Positions 26,666 through 36,394 of a stretch of 64,000 bases of DNA are shown one piece after another (position 1 is the first letter of the stretch; every line of letters begins with the position of its first letter). The notes under the pieces were generated by a model. The model made no database searches, had not been told where the DNA came from, and saw only the letters and a program-made list of their open reading frames with translations. The position numbers and the translations under genes are program-made. Source of the DNA: Saprospiraceae bacterium. Lineage in GTDB: Bacteria > Bacteroidota > Bacteroidia > Chitinophagales > Saprospiraceae. The stretch lies in assembly GCA_016714445.1 (NCBI GenBank), contig JADJNF010000007.1, forward strand, positions 496,001 to 560,000. Reading direction: 5' to 3'.

Positions 26666-28345
26666 ATGACGTATACTCCTATACAGCGATTTTTCAGAAT
26701 GCTGGAGCCCAACAGTAAATCCATTACCAATTTGTATATTTTTGCCATCATGAACGGGCTAGTGGCATTGAGTTTGCCATTGGGGATACAGGCTATAATA
26801 AATCTGATACAAGGCGGAGAAATATCCACATCCTGGATACTATTGGTAAGTATAGTACTCCTTGGTTTTATTTTTAGCGGGGCATTGCAGATAATACAGC
26901 TGAAGATCACTGAAGATCTGCAGAAGGATATTTTTACAAGGTCAGCATTTGAGTTTGCCTACAGGATACCCAGGATAAAAATGGAAGCGCTATCCCGACA
27001 CTACGCACCTGAACTGATGAACCGCTTTTTTGACACCATAACTATACAAAAAGGGGTAGCCAAGGTTTTGCTGGAATTTACTTCTTCCGGTTTACAGATA
27101 CTTTTTGGTTTGATTCTTTTGTCATTTTATCATCCATTCTTTATCGTTTTTAGTGTACTTGTAGTGATTCTTACTTTTATCATAGGCAATTATATTTTTC
27201 ATCGAGGATTGAAATCCAGCATCACAGAATCCAAGTACAAATATAAAGTAGCATTCTGGCTGGAAGAAGTAGCCAGCACAAATATCACTTTCAGACTCTC
27301 CTGCGACGGATCTCTGCCATTAATGAGGACAGATACACTGGTGGAATCATACCTGAATGCACGGGACAATCATTTCAAAATACTGATTCGGCAGTATTAT
27401 CTTTTTATAATATTTAAGATATTAGTAGCCGCAGGATTTTTGATTCTGGGTGGTATTCTTGTTTTCAATCAGCAAATGAATATAGGTCAGTTTGTGGCTG
27501 CTGAAATCATAGTTTTATTGCTGATCTCTTCTTCTGAAAAACTATTGCTTACCTTAGAAACAGTATATGATTTACTCACTTCTATAGAAAAAATAGGTCA
27601 GGTCACAGATCTGGAGCTGGAAGAATCGGGATCAGATTTTAATCTTACTTCACAAAAAAGTGGTGGTATTTCCATCGATATTTCTGATGTTTATTTCAAA
27701 TATCCCAATGCCATAGAATATAGTCTTGAAGGACTGAGTTTAAGCATATCTGCCAATGAAAAAGTAGCATTGACGGGGTCAAGTGGTGCTGGTAAAGCAA
27801 CATTGCTAAAACTAATGACCTCTTTTTTTGAACCCGAAAGAGGGAGTATTATTTATGATGGGATACCTTTAAAAAATTATGACATTAATGAAATGCGTTC
27901 ACTTATCGCAGAGTGTATCTCAGAAGACAGAATATTTGATGGGACAGTGCTTGAAAACCTTACGGTCGGCAAAGAAATAAATCAGGATGTTTTGCATGAG
28001 ATAATTGTAAACACAGGGCTGGTAGAATTTATCCAAAAGTTACCTTCAGGGTATCATACAGAGATAGGCCCTCAGGGGAAAAGACTTCCCGGTAGTGTTG
28101 CTCAAAAGATCATTTTGGCCAGAAATCTCTTAAAAAACCCAAGACTCCTCATAGTAGAAGATATCTTTAAAAATATTGAGAAACAGGAAAAAATAAATAT
28201 TTTCAGGTATATATTGGACAAAAATAAAGAAAGAACTGTCATAGTAGTCACTAAGGACACTGATATTATTGCTTTGACCGAAAGGGTAATAGAAATGAAT
28301 GAAGGTAAAGTAAGTTCCAATTCGAAAAACAATAAAAAGAAATAA
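26666..28345 (+). CDS. ABC exporter with degenerate nucleotide-binding domain
   Basis: A 559-residue half-transporter: an N-terminal transmembrane domain (about 1-310; hydrophobic helices such as GLVALSLPLGIQAIINLI and FGLILLSFYHPFFIVF) and a C-terminal nucleotide-binding domain (about 340-555). The catalytic motifs are altered: Walker A is GSSGAGKAT, with Ala378 replacing the Mg-coordinating Ser/Thr after K377; the Q-loop Gln appears as Glu (ISEDRIF); the LSGGQ signature is LPGSVAQ; Walker B ends VED rather than DE; and the H-loop His is Lys (VTKD). It therefore probably hydrolyses ATP poorly or not at all. It lies in a tight operon with HlyD and TolC partners. Confidence 0.85.
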   Translation: MTYTPIQRFFRMLEPNSKSITNLYIFAIMNGLVALSLPLGIQAIINLIQGGEISTSWILLVSIVLLGFIFSGALQIIQLKITEDLQKDIFTRSAFEFAYRIPRIKMEALSRHYAPELMNRFFDTITIQKGVAKVLLEFTSSGLQILFGLILLSFYHPFFIVFSVLVVILTFIIGNYIFHRGLKSSITESKYKYKVAFWLEEVASTNITFRLSCDGSLPLMRTDTLVESYLNARDNHFKILIRQYYLFIIFKILVAAGFLILGGILVFNQQMNIGQFVAAEIIVLLLISSSEKLLLTLETVYDLLTSIEKIGQVTDLELEESGSDFNLTSQKSGGISIDISDVYFKYPNAIEYSLEGLSLSISANEKVALTGSSGAGKATLLKLMTSFFEPERGSIIYDGIPLKNYDINEMRSLIAECISEDRIFDGTVLENLTVGKEINQDVLHEIIVNTGLVEFIQKLPSGYHTEIGPQGKRLPGSVAQKIILARNLLKNPRLLIVEDIFKNIEKQEKINIFRYILDKNKERTVIVVTKDTDIIALTERVIEMNEGKVSSNSKNNKKK

Positions 28346-28347
28346 TC

Positions 28348-29712
28348 ATGTTGAATTTATCCGATGTATCTATCACTCACCTATTAAAGAAAAAGAATCT
28401 GCGTTCTTTTGAAATGCTTAGAAATGCGTATTCATATTCGTATGACAGATTAGTAAAAGTTGCATTGATTCTGCTTGGGGTGGTGGTGATCATCATGTTT
28501 TTGCCATGGACACAAAATGTTCGATCCAAAGGAGAACTCATAGCTCTTAGACCCGACCAACGTCCTCAAACCATCCAATCAGTTATTGCCGGAAGAATAG
28601 AAAAATGGTACGTACAGGAAGGGCAGTTTGTACACAAAGGGGATACCATACTCAGGATATCTGAGGTGAAGGACGAATACTTTGATCCCAATCTGCTCAA
28701 CAATACCCAATTGCAGCTCGACGCCAAAGAATTTTCAAAGCTTTCATACGAAGAGAAAGTAAATGCCCTTGATAAACAAATTGCTGCTCTGCAGGAAGCC
28801 AATAAGCTGAAAATCAGTCAGGCAAAAAATAAAGTGTTGCAAAATATCCTGAAAGTGACCTCTGATAGTATTGATTATCAGGCATCAAAAATAAATTTTA
28901 GTGTCTCCAATGAACAGTATCTGCGAATGAAATCACTTTATGATGAAGGGCTCAGATCCCTTACAGATCTCGAAAACCGAAATCTGAAACTTCAGGAAGC
29001 ACAGGCAAAACTTATATCACAGGAAAATAAGTTGTTGACCAGCAAAAATGAACTCATCAATAGTAAAATTGAACTCAATGGTATCGAAGCAGAATACAGG
29101 GATAAAATAGCCAAAACATCTTCTGAAAAATATAGCGCACTCTCAGGCCAGTATGATACAGATGCATCTATCAACAAACTAAAAAATCAATACTCCAATT
29201 ATAAAGTGAGGACTTCTCTTTATTTTATACTTGCCCCACAGGATGGATATGTCACTCAGGCCAAACAGGTAGGATTGGGTGAAACAATAAAAGAAGGAGA
29301 TGATATCATCAGCATCATGCCGGCTACTTATGATCTTGCCGTTCAAATGTATATTAAGCCAATTGACCTTCCATTGTTTGAAAAAGGGCAAAAAGTAATG
29401 ATACAGTTTGATGGATGGCCTGCGATTATCTTTTCGGGATGGCCGGGTATATCTTATGGTACCTATCAGGGGGAAGTCCTGGCTATGGACAATTTTATCT
29501 CTCCTAATAACATGTATCGTATACTGGTAAAACCGGCAATTAATAGCCAACCATGGCCGGAGCAATTGAGGGTAGGCGCTGGTGTGAAGGCACTCACGTT
29601 GCTCAAAAATGTGCAGGTATGGTATGAACTGTGGCGGCAGATCAACGGATTTCCTCCTGATTATTACAAAGTAAACCCACAAACTAAGGCTGATGGAGAA
29701 AGTAAAAAATAA
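28348..29712 (+). CDS. HlyD-family periplasmic adaptor
   Basis: A 454-residue membrane-fusion protein bridging the inner-membrane ABC protein and the outer-membrane TolC channel. A single transmembrane helix lies near residues 38-54 (ALILLGVVVIIMFLPW). The biotinyl-lipoyl-like half is SVIAGRIEKWYVQEGQFVHK, followed by a long coiled-coil hairpin (about 125-295), then the second lipoyl half (LAPQDGYVTQAKQVGLGETI). A C-terminal beta domain completes it. It starts 2 nt after the ABC stop and overlaps the tolC start by 20 nt. Context makes it a type I-like exporter part. Confidence 0.9.
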   Translation: MLNLSDVSITHLLKKKNLRSFEMLRNAYSYSYDRLVKVALILLGVVVIIMFLPWTQNVRSKGELIALRPDQRPQTIQSVIAGRIEKWYVQEGQFVHKGDTILRISEVKDEYFDPNLLNNTQLQLDAKEFSKLSYEEKVNALDKQIAALQEANKLKISQAKNKVLQNILKVTSDSIDYQASKINFSVSNEQYLRMKSLYDEGLRSLTDLENRNLKLQEAQAKLISQENKLLTSKNELINSKIELNGIEAEYRDKIAKTSSEKYSALSGQYDTDASINKLKNQYSNYKVRTSLYFILAPQDGYVTQAKQVGLGETIKEGDDIISIMPATYDLAVQMYIKPIDLPLFEKGQKVMIQFDGWPAIIFSGWPGISYGTYQGEVLAMDNFISPNNMYRILVKPAINSQPWPEQLRVGAGVKALTLLKNVQVWYELWRQINGFPPDYYKVNPQTKADGESKK

Positions 29713-31138
29713 TATTGGTGAAGACAAAACCCTAAGGCAAGTAAGAATATTTTTAGTTCTTTTAGGTGTGTTCTTTTTTATTAACTTGCAATCACAGGAT
29801 ACTACTTTACTTACTTTGGATGCACTACATTCAAAAATTAAGGCAAATCATCCTCTTACCTTACAGGCAGCGCTCCAAAATATCATGGCAGATGCAGAGC
29901 TGATGAAGGCAAAAGGAAGGTTTGACCCTACACTTGGTGGAAGCTTGAACCAAAAGAATTTTGAAAATAAAGAATACTTCAGCCTGCTCAATACCGAATT
30001 GAAAATACCTACCTGGCCCGGTATAGACATAAAAACAGGGTATGAATTAAACAGAGGAGTATTTCTGGGTCCGGAAAATTCCACACCCAATAATGGCCTA
30101 ATATTTGGCGGGGTGTCTTTAAATCTGGGTCAAGGTCTAATTATCGATGAGAGACGTGCAGGGGTAAGTAGTGCTGAGATCATGCAAAGGTTTGCTTCTG
30201 CCAGACAGCGCGACCTCATGAATGAATTGCTGTTCAACGCCACTTTAGTTTATTGGGACTGGTTTAGGGCATACAATGTGCTTGAAGTTTACAAAACATC
30301 ACTCCGAAATGCACAGGAAAGATTTAACGCAGTGCGATTTAATGTTTCATCAGGAGACAGGCCTCAGATAGATACAGTCGAGGCCAAAATACAAATTCAA
30401 ATCATTCAGATAGGATTAAATCAGGCTCAACTTGACTTTACAAATGCTTCGACTATTCTATCCGGTTTCTTCTGGGATGCAGATAACAAAAATATCGGAC
30501 TGGATATTTTACATAAACCTGCTTTAACAGAAAATGAGCTAAGAAGAAACAGCATCATTTTTGATGTCACGAGCCCGGTAGATTTTGTGAATGATCATCC
30601 CTATCTCGAACAGGTCAGGCAAAAAACAAGACACCTGAATGTAGACAGAAACCTGAAAAAAGACAGATTGAAGCCTTTGGTAAGCCTTCAGTACAACCCT
30701 ATCACAGAAGCAATAGGCAGCAATTTCCTGACCAACTACAATATCAATAATTATAAATGGGGTGTCGAGTTTAAAATGCCTTTGTTACTCAGAAAAGAAC
30801 GGGGAGACTTAAAGCTAGCAGAACTGAAAATACAAGAGAATGAATTGTTGCTCAATAATAAATCACAAGAGCTACTCAATAAATATCAGGCTTATGTAAA
30901 TGAATGGCAGGCTACAAATGAGCAAATTGGTATTTTTGAGGAAACGGTAAGACTATATGAACAAATGTTTACAGCTGAAAGAAGATTGTTTGAAATAGGT
31001 GAAAGTTCATTATTTTTGGTCAATACCAGAGAGCAGGCATACATCAATGCAAAAATAAAACTCACAGAATTTATTGCCAAAAACAGAATTTCCTACTATT
31101 CCATATATTATTTTGCAGGAAAGCTCGGAGATAATTAA
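29693..31138 (+). CDS. TolC-family outer-membrane channel protein
   Basis: A 481-residue outer-membrane efflux protein. An N-terminal signal-like segment (RIFLVLLGVFFFINLQSQ) precedes the TolC repeats: LTLDALHSKIKANHPL in the first half, long helices such as YKTSLRNAQERFNAVRFNVSSGD, and the second-half counterparts (ELLLNNKSQELLNKYQAYVNEW, then RLFEIGESSLFLVNTREQAYI). It overlaps the hlyD gene by 20 nt, so translation is coupled. With the upstream genes it would complete a tripartite export channel. Confidence 0.9.
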   Translation: MEKVKNNIGEDKTLRQVRIFLVLLGVFFFINLQSQDTTLLTLDALHSKIKANHPLTLQAALQNIMADAELMKAKGRFDPTLGGSLNQKNFENKEYFSLLNTELKIPTWPGIDIKTGYELNRGVFLGPENSTPNNGLIFGGVSLNLGQGLIIDERRAGVSSAEIMQRFASARQRDLMNELLFNATLVYWDWFRAYNVLEVYKTSLRNAQERFNAVRFNVSSGDRPQIDTVEAKIQIQIIQIGLNQAQLDFTNASTILSGFFWDADNKNIGLDILHKPALTENELRRNSIIFDVTSPVDFVNDHPYLEQVRQKTRHLNVDRNLKKDRLKPLVSLQYNPITEAIGSNFLTNYNINNYKWGVEFKMPLLLRKERGDLKLAELKIQENELLLNNKSQELLNKYQAYVNEWQATNEQIGIFEETVRLYEQMFTAERRLFEIGESSLFLVNTREQAYINAKIKLTEFIAKNRISYYSIYYFAGKLGDN

Positions 31139-31332
31139 ATTAATCTATCCCAAAAATTGTCGGAATTTCCTTCAGGAATTTGTTCTGATCGAATAGTAAA
31201 ATTCCAGTGATACGATGCATATTGAAAAAACAAAATTATGGTACATTTAATAAATCCACGATGTATCTTTAGTGTTTCTTTTCTTTCTGGCCCAATGTTT
31301 GACACACTATATTAGAATAAATCAAATCAACC

Positions 31333-33045
31333 ATGAAATTTGTTTTTATAATTTGGGCCATAGTATTTTTTCCCATTTATATTTTCACTCAGATCCCGGC
31401 ATTTCCGGGTGCAGAAGGTTTTGGTGCTAATGCTAGTGGTGGACGTGGAGGTAAAATCATTTATGTGACCAATCTTAATATCGATGGAGCAGGTTCACTT
31501 CAGGCTGCCCTTAATGAATCAGGAAAAAGATATATCTTATTTAAAGTGTCCGGGGTGATACCAGGTACATTGGAAGTGCCCAATGGACATGGTGATTTTA
31601 CTTTGGCCGGACAAACGTCACCTTCAGGAATTATTGTCAGAGGTTTTCAAAGCTATAATGGTGAAGAAAAATCATCATCCAATATGATCATCAGACATCT
31701 TAGATCCCGGGTTGGAGATATTGAGCATTACCCTACTCCGCATTGGTTGGGATCGGATGGTCTAACCTTGGGTGGAGTACAAAATACTATTGTAGATCGG
31801 TGTTCTTTTGCTCATGCAAATGATGAAGCCGTAGATATCAGCAGGTCATCCAATCTAACTATTCAAAACTGCATTTTGGCAGAAACTCTGGGCGGGCATA
31901 GTAATTTGGGAGGTATGCTGATCAATTATTCTTCACCAACAGCTAAGTTGGATAGCCTTAGTATTCATCATAATATTTGGAATCGGATAGGTGGACGTAT
32001 GCCGGAGATCAGTTGTGAAACACCTTTTTGTAACAGTAAGATCATCAATATAGAGCTTTCCAATAATATTTTTTGGGATCCACGCATAGAGTTATGGTAC
32101 GAAGGAGTGACTGGTAATAATGGACTCTTCCACCTCCGTATGAATGCAATCAATAATTACAGCCATGCTAAATCATCTTTTGGCAATGGAATGTTTCATT
32201 TTGATCTATTAAACTTTCCTCAAAATGAGTTGTATTTTTCAGGAAATAAAATAAATCTGTACCCACAATACAAAGATTATCAGTTGTTTTATTGCTGCAA
32301 TGACTTTAATCAAAACAACCCGAATTCTGAAAACGGGTCAGCAAAAATAGTAAATTCAAGGTTTGACTTTCCTGCTATAACCTATCACAATATCGCAGAT
32401 TTACAGCCTTACCTTTACAAAAATGCCGGAGCTTTCCCCCGTGACTTGATGGACATTAGATTGATGTCATCTCTACAAAACAGCACTATAGATACCCGTA
32501 CACAGGATGCTGATCATTATAGAGACGCGTTTTCTATTTCAAATCTAAAAACACCACCTGCAGATTCAGACGGCGACGGCATGCCGGATTATTGGGAGTC
32601 TTTGATGAATTTAAATCTAAATGTACAGGATCATAACGGATTTCAGCTATCGATGCAGATTGCCGGCATTGAAGGCTATACCAATCTTGAATGTTATCTG
32701 AATTGTTTGTCAGATGCATTGATCAATGGTCAAAGCACAGGAAATTGCAGAATAAATCTAAACACCACCACCAATAATCAGGAAGTATCAGCATATTCTG
32801 ATGATTTCAGCATTTTTCCTAATCCTGCACAAGACTTATTTACAGTTACCTTTAATCCTGATATAATTCCAAACGGTAAATTAACCATAACAAACATGAT
32901 TGGCCATCTTATTCAATCCATTGATTGCAACGCGAGTGTAATTACCGTCAATACTTTACAATGGGCTTCAGGTGTTTATTACATTCAATATACTGACCAA
33001 ACAGGAAGATTTATTTCTAAAAAAATATCAGTTATAAAGGTATAG
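31333..33045 (+). CDS. Secreted pectate-lyase-like protein with T9SS sorting domain
   Basis: A 570-residue secreted protein. After the signal peptide (FIIWAIVFFPIYIFTQ) the mature start IPAFPGAEGFGANASGGRGG and the blocks KVSGVIPG, TLAGQTSPSGIIVRGF and AHANDEAVDISRSSNLTIQN match the polysaccharide lyase family 1 (pectate lyase) beta-helix type. A calcium-type motif DSDGDGMPDYWESLMNLN follows (about residue 415). The C-terminal ~75 residues are a type A T9SS sorting domain (FSIFPNPAQDLFTV, ending in GRFISKKISVIKV). The substrate may be pectin or another uronate-containing glycan; the catalytic residues were not verified. It is probably sorted by the PorU/PorV system encoded in the same window. 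Confidence 0.85.
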   Translation: MKFVFIIWAIVFFPIYIFTQIPAFPGAEGFGANASGGRGGKIIYVTNLNIDGAGSLQAALNESGKRYILFKVSGVIPGTLEVPNGHGDFTLAGQTSPSGIIVRGFQSYNGEEKSSSNMIIRHLRSRVGDIEHYPTPHWLGSDGLTLGGVQNTIVDRCSFAHANDEAVDISRSSNLTIQNCILAETLGGHSNLGGMLINYSSPTAKLDSLSIHHNIWNRIGGRMPEISCETPFCNSKIINIELSNNIFWDPRIELWYEGVTGNNGLFHLRMNAINNYSHAKSSFGNGMFHFDLLNFPQNELYFSGNKINLYPQYKDYQLFYCCNDFNQNNPNSENGSAKIVNSRFDFPAITYHNIADLQPYLYKNAGAFPRDLMDIRLMSSLQNSTIDTRTQDADHYRDAFSISNLKTPPADSDGDGMPDYWESLMNLNLNVQDHNGFQLSMQIAGIEGYTNLECYLNCLSDALINGQSTGNCRINLNTTTNNQEVSAYSDDFSIFPNPAQDLFTVTFNPDIIPNGKLTITNMIGHLIQSIDCNASVITVNTLQWASGVYYIQYTDQTGRFISKKISVIKV

Positions 33046-33153
33046 ATTTATTTTTCTACATAAGAACAGGGCTGTCTTGATCTTAATCATAGTTTAAACT
33101 TTCAAACAAATATTTCAACCTTAGGAAATACATACACAAGAGTAACTTCAATG

Positions 33154-33387
33154 CTACTTTTTCATCTTTTTTGGAACAGGATCATGTCCGTGCCCGGCCC
33201 ATGGATGACATCTTCCAATTCTTTTCAGCCCTAACCAAATGCCTTTTAAAGGTCCCCATTCGTTGATGGCATCTATCATATAATGTGAGCAGGTGGGCTG
33301 ATAGCGGCAATTTGCACCAAGCAGAGGAGATAAAATGATTTGGTAAGCTCTGACCGGGAGTATGAATATTTGCTTTATAATTTTCAA
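33154..33387 (-). CDS. yidD: YidD membrane protein insertion efficiency factor
   Basis: A 77-residue YidD protein. The family signature YQIILSPLLGANCRYQPTCS is complete, including the three Cys/His-rich part (CRYQPTCSHY and RCHPWAGHGHDPVP). An amphipathic N-terminus associates it with the membrane, where it assists YidC-dependent insertion. It lies 42 nt downstream of the DUF6702 gene on the same strand, but without the usual rpmH/rnpA/yidC neighbours, as is common in Bacteroidota. Confidence 0.92.
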   Translation of the reverse strand: MKIIKQIFILPVRAYQIILSPLLGANCRYQPTCSHYMIDAINEWGPLKGIWLGLKRIGRCHPWAGHGHDPVPKKMKK

Positions 33388-33429
33388 ACTTTAATATTTT
33401 TGTTTGTATAGTTCATAAAGTACTTAGCA

Positions 33430-33951
33430 TTACCACTCGTACACTTCTTTGACTTTTTTTGTATCAAAGATTGTAAAGTGTTTCTTTTTTTTATCTACTG
33501 TAAAATCCACAATATTTTTCTGATCATTGTATAGTTCAGTTAAGATTATATTTTCAATATCCAAAGCTGAAATATTTTTTAGGCCGTTTGCTTCCAGATA
33601 ACACCAGACGGCCAACTTATCTTTCGAAGTCTCCTTACCGAGAAATGTCAATTTCACTACTTTACCGGCTACTTTCATGATAAGTTTTTGATTTACGTAT
33701 CTCTCTATGGCTTCATCTCCATCATCACTTTCTTTTGGTGTACACAAAAAGTGTTGCTTCTTACCTATTTTGTCAAGTGTAGTTTCAAGATCGTCAATAA
33801 AGATATGAGCAGCAACCTGTAAGTCTCCTGTTTTGGTTTCGTAGTTGATTTCACAGCGACTTAAATGAAAATCGTGCGATCCAATAACACAATTACTATT
33901 TTGTGTTGTTGATACAGTGTAAATTAAAAAAAGGTAAAGGAGACAGGCCAT
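33430..33951 (-). CDS. DUF6702-like protein
   Basis: A 173-residue exported protein. A short hydrophobic start (MACLLYLFLIYTVSTT) precedes SHDFHLSRCEINYETKTGDLQVAAHIFIDDLE, split here at its conserved H-D-F-H-x-S beginning. The pattern is that of DUF6702, a Bacteroidota family of unknown function with a beta-sandwich-like mature part. The middle contains CTPKESDDGDEAIERYV, and a C-terminal FTIFDTKKVKEVYEW. It is upstream of yidD on the same strand and likely co-transcribed with it. Confidence 0.7.
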   Translation of the reverse strand: MACLLYLFLIYTVSTTQNSNCVIGSHDFHLSRCEINYETKTGDLQVAAHIFIDDLETTLDKIGKKQHFLCTPKESDDGDEAIERYVNQKLIMKVAGKVVKLTFLGKETSKDKLAVWCYLEANGLKNISALDIENIILTELYNDQKNIVDFTVDKKKKHFTIFDTKKVKEVYEW

Positions 33952-34576
33952 TTTTTGAATCTTTCAATTATGAATTGAATTATATTTTACGTGCAGATAA
34001 CAATTATTGAAAAAAAATATGTTGAGCGTCAGATTAAGAAAAGTGTCTGGTTATTGTTTAATCTAAATCAAATTTACAAAATAAATCTTACTTATTCTTC
34101 CTGTTAAGTATCCTGTAAAATATTATACTTAATAATCCAAACAAGCGATACAATAACATTTGAAGATAATCTTTAGTTTCTTATGAAGCAAAAAAAAGTA
34201 GATGTCCAAAATTTAAAATTAGATTGCGTTTCAAATTTGGGATTATTTGATATTTAAAATGAAGTAACGCCCATGACTGGCGGCAGACAATAAAGAAAAT
34301 GATTATAATGCGTTCCATCTGACCTAAAGAACATCCCACCAGAGATGGGTAAACAACATTTAAACGGATATATTATGAAATGAATATAATTTTTAAGTCT
34401 AACTTTTTGATTATTATATAGGAAGATTTTGGATTAACTTAAATTAGTAATTGTGATCATACTTTTATTTAATTAAAAATTTTGGTTCATTTAACAATAA
34501 CTTAATATTAAAAGGGATTGATTATCAGCAAAGTTTCTGAAAATTTGTATCTTTGAATATCTAAAATCGAAGAATT
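33952..34576. other. Intergenic region before the phosphate transporter
   Basis: This 625-nt gap lies between divergent genes. It contains the TATCTTTG -7 box (34548-34555) of the phosphate transporter and a 24-codon open frame (34183-34257) with no supporting features. No repeat, tRNA or stable hairpin was recognised. Confidence 0.6.
34548..34555 (+). promoter_or_regulatory. -7 box for the phosphate transporter
   Basis: TATCTTTG matches TAnnTTTG and lies 21 nt before the TTG start at 34577. It supports TTG as the true start. Confidence 0.55.
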
Positions 34577-36394
34577 TTGGAAACATTTTTATTAATAGGA
34601 GTCATCATTTTAGCAGTTTTGGCTCTTGGCGATCTAATAGTAGGTGTAGGGAATGATGCAGTAAATTTCCTGAATTCAGCCATTGGATCAAAAGTAGCAT
34701 CTTTCCGGACCATTATGTGGGTGGCTACCGGTGGTATATTTATAGGTGCATTGACTTCAGCAGGTATGATGGAAATAGCCAGAGAAGGCATTTTTAATCC
34801 TGAATATTTTTCTTTAGAGCATGTTATGATTATCTTTTTAGCGGTTATGCTCACTGATATTCTTCTGTTGGATGCCTTTAATACTTTAGGTCTTCCAACA
34901 TCCACGACTGTTTCAATCATCTTTGAACTCTTGGGAGCATCCATTATAGTTGCTGCTTTCAAAATAATGTCTGAAGATCTGCCGCTCAATTATTTATTCA
35001 ATATAAATGACTCTTCCAAAGGTGTAATAGGCTACCTAAACTGGAATAAAACCAATACTATCATCTCAGGAATATTTTTATCCGTATTTATAGCTTTTAC
35101 TTTCGGTGTGATCGTGATGTGGATATCAAGAATTATTTTTAGCTTCCAATACCGTAAAAGATTAAAATATACAGGAGTAATTTGGGCATCAATTGCCATG
35201 GTTGCTCTCAGTTACTTTCTGGTTTATAAAGGTTTAAAATCTACTTACTCCACAGAGTCCCTATCAAAAACAGAGTTAATCTCCTACATAAAATCTATTG
35301 ACCCAAAAGCTGCTGATACCCTTGGCAATGGTCAAAGTATAGTAATTTTTGATACTGAAGGGCGTCAGTTGAACTTTGATAAAACGGAAACATCCATAGG
35401 TCAGGAACACCAATATGAAATCTTCTTTGGGAATAAAGACATCAAATCTACAGTAGGTTTTCTCAAGGAGAATATGCCCTTATTTTTGTTTTTATTTTTT
35501 GTATTTTGGATTTTATTATTTGCCCTATTATACAAATATCATTTCAATCCATTAAAAATAGTCGTTTTTGCAGGTACTTTTAGTTTGGCTATGGCATTTG
35601 CAGGCAATGACCTGGTCAATTTTATCGGTGTCCCCTTAGCCGGCTGGCAATCTTATGACCTGTTTAATAATGCCAATCAAGCTACAGGCGGTATACTTTC
35701 AGCCGAAACTTATATGATGACTGGACTTAAATTCCCTATCCAGACGCCCTATCTATATCTATTATTATCCGGAGTGATCATGGTGCTGACCTTGTGGTTT
35801 TCAAAAAAAGCCCGAAATGTGACTGAAACTGAAGTAAAACTTGGCTCACAAGAAGAAACGGATGAAAAATTTGCTTCCAACATGCTCTCCAGAACCATTG
35901 TGCATTCCAGTCTTTTTTTTGCTGGAAAATTAAATCTGATTGTTCCATTATCCATTCAAAATAAGATTAATGCACAATTTATTCCTATAGTGCACCCTGA
36001 TGAAACAGATGCCCCCGCATTTGACCTGGTCAGGGCATCCGTCAATCTTACCCTGGCGAGTATGCTGATTGCACTTGGTACTTCATTTAAGTTGCCACTC
36101 TCTACCACTTATGTGACTTTTATGGTTGCGATGGGTACATCTTTGGCAGATAGAGCTTGGGGCCGAGAATCAGCATCTTATCGTATTGCAGGGGTAATCA
36201 ACGTAATTGGAGGCTGGCTTGTAACTGCGGTTATTGCATTCTTATCCGCAGCAGTCATTGCTTTTATTCTCCTACATCTCAAATTGGCGGGACTTATATT
36301 TATGTTGATTTTACTGGTATCATTTATATTTTATACCAATTTTAAACACAAAAAGCAGAAGAAAAAAAGGAACTATCCAGACAAACAATGCTAA
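34577..36394 (+). CDS. PiT-family inorganic phosphate transporter
   Basis: A 605-residue inner-membrane phosphate permease. The start is TTG, just downstream of a consensus -7 box; no ATG precedes the conserved first helix. Both PiT signature repeats are present: GNDAVNFLNSAIGSKVAS (about residues 27-44) and AGNDLVNFIGVPLAG (about 341-355). Around twelve hydrophobic helices flank a long non-membrane insert (about 215-285). The C-terminal signature region includes TLASMLIALGTSFKLPLSTTY. The PhoU-like gene overlaps its end by 7 nt, the usual transporter-regulator pairing. Confidence 0.9.
   Translation: METFLLIGVIILAVLALGDLIVGVGNDAVNFLNSAIGSKVASFRTIMWVATGGIFIGALTSAGMMEIAREGIFNPEYFSLEHVMIIFLAVMLTDILLLDAFNTLGLPTSTTVSIIFELLGASIIVAAFKIMSEDLPLNYLFNINDSSKGVIGYLNWNKTNTIISGIFLSVFIAFTFGVIVMWISRIIFSFQYRKRLKYTGVIWASIAMVALSYFLVYKGLKSTYSTESLSKTELISYIKSIDPKAADTLGNGQSIVIFDTEGRQLNFDKTETSIGQEHQYEIFFGNKDIKSTVGFLKENMPLFLFLFFVFWILLFALLYKYHFNPLKIVVFAGTFSLAMAFAGNDLVNFIGVPLAGWQSYDLFNNANQATGGILSAETYMMTGLKFPIQTPYLYLLLSGVIMVLTLWFSKKARNVTETEVKLGSQEETDEKFASNMLSRTIVHSSLFFAGKLNLIVPLSIQNKINAQFIPIVHPDETDAPAFDLVRASVNLTLASMLIALGTSFKLPLSTTYVTFMVAMGTSLADRAWGRESASYRIAGVINVIGGWLVTAVIAFLSAAVIAFILLHLKLAGLIFMLILLVSFIFYTNFKHKKQKKKRNYPDKQC

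Noticed and set aside
34183..34257. 24-codon open frame beginning MKQKKVDVQNLKLD
   Set aside because: It has no ribosome-binding context, no partner genes for a modified peptide, and no family; chance is sufficient in an AT-rich gap.
34561..34989. 142-residue minus-strand open frame opposite the PiT transporter
   Set aside because: Antisense to the conserved first PiT signature; base use follows the plus-strand gene.
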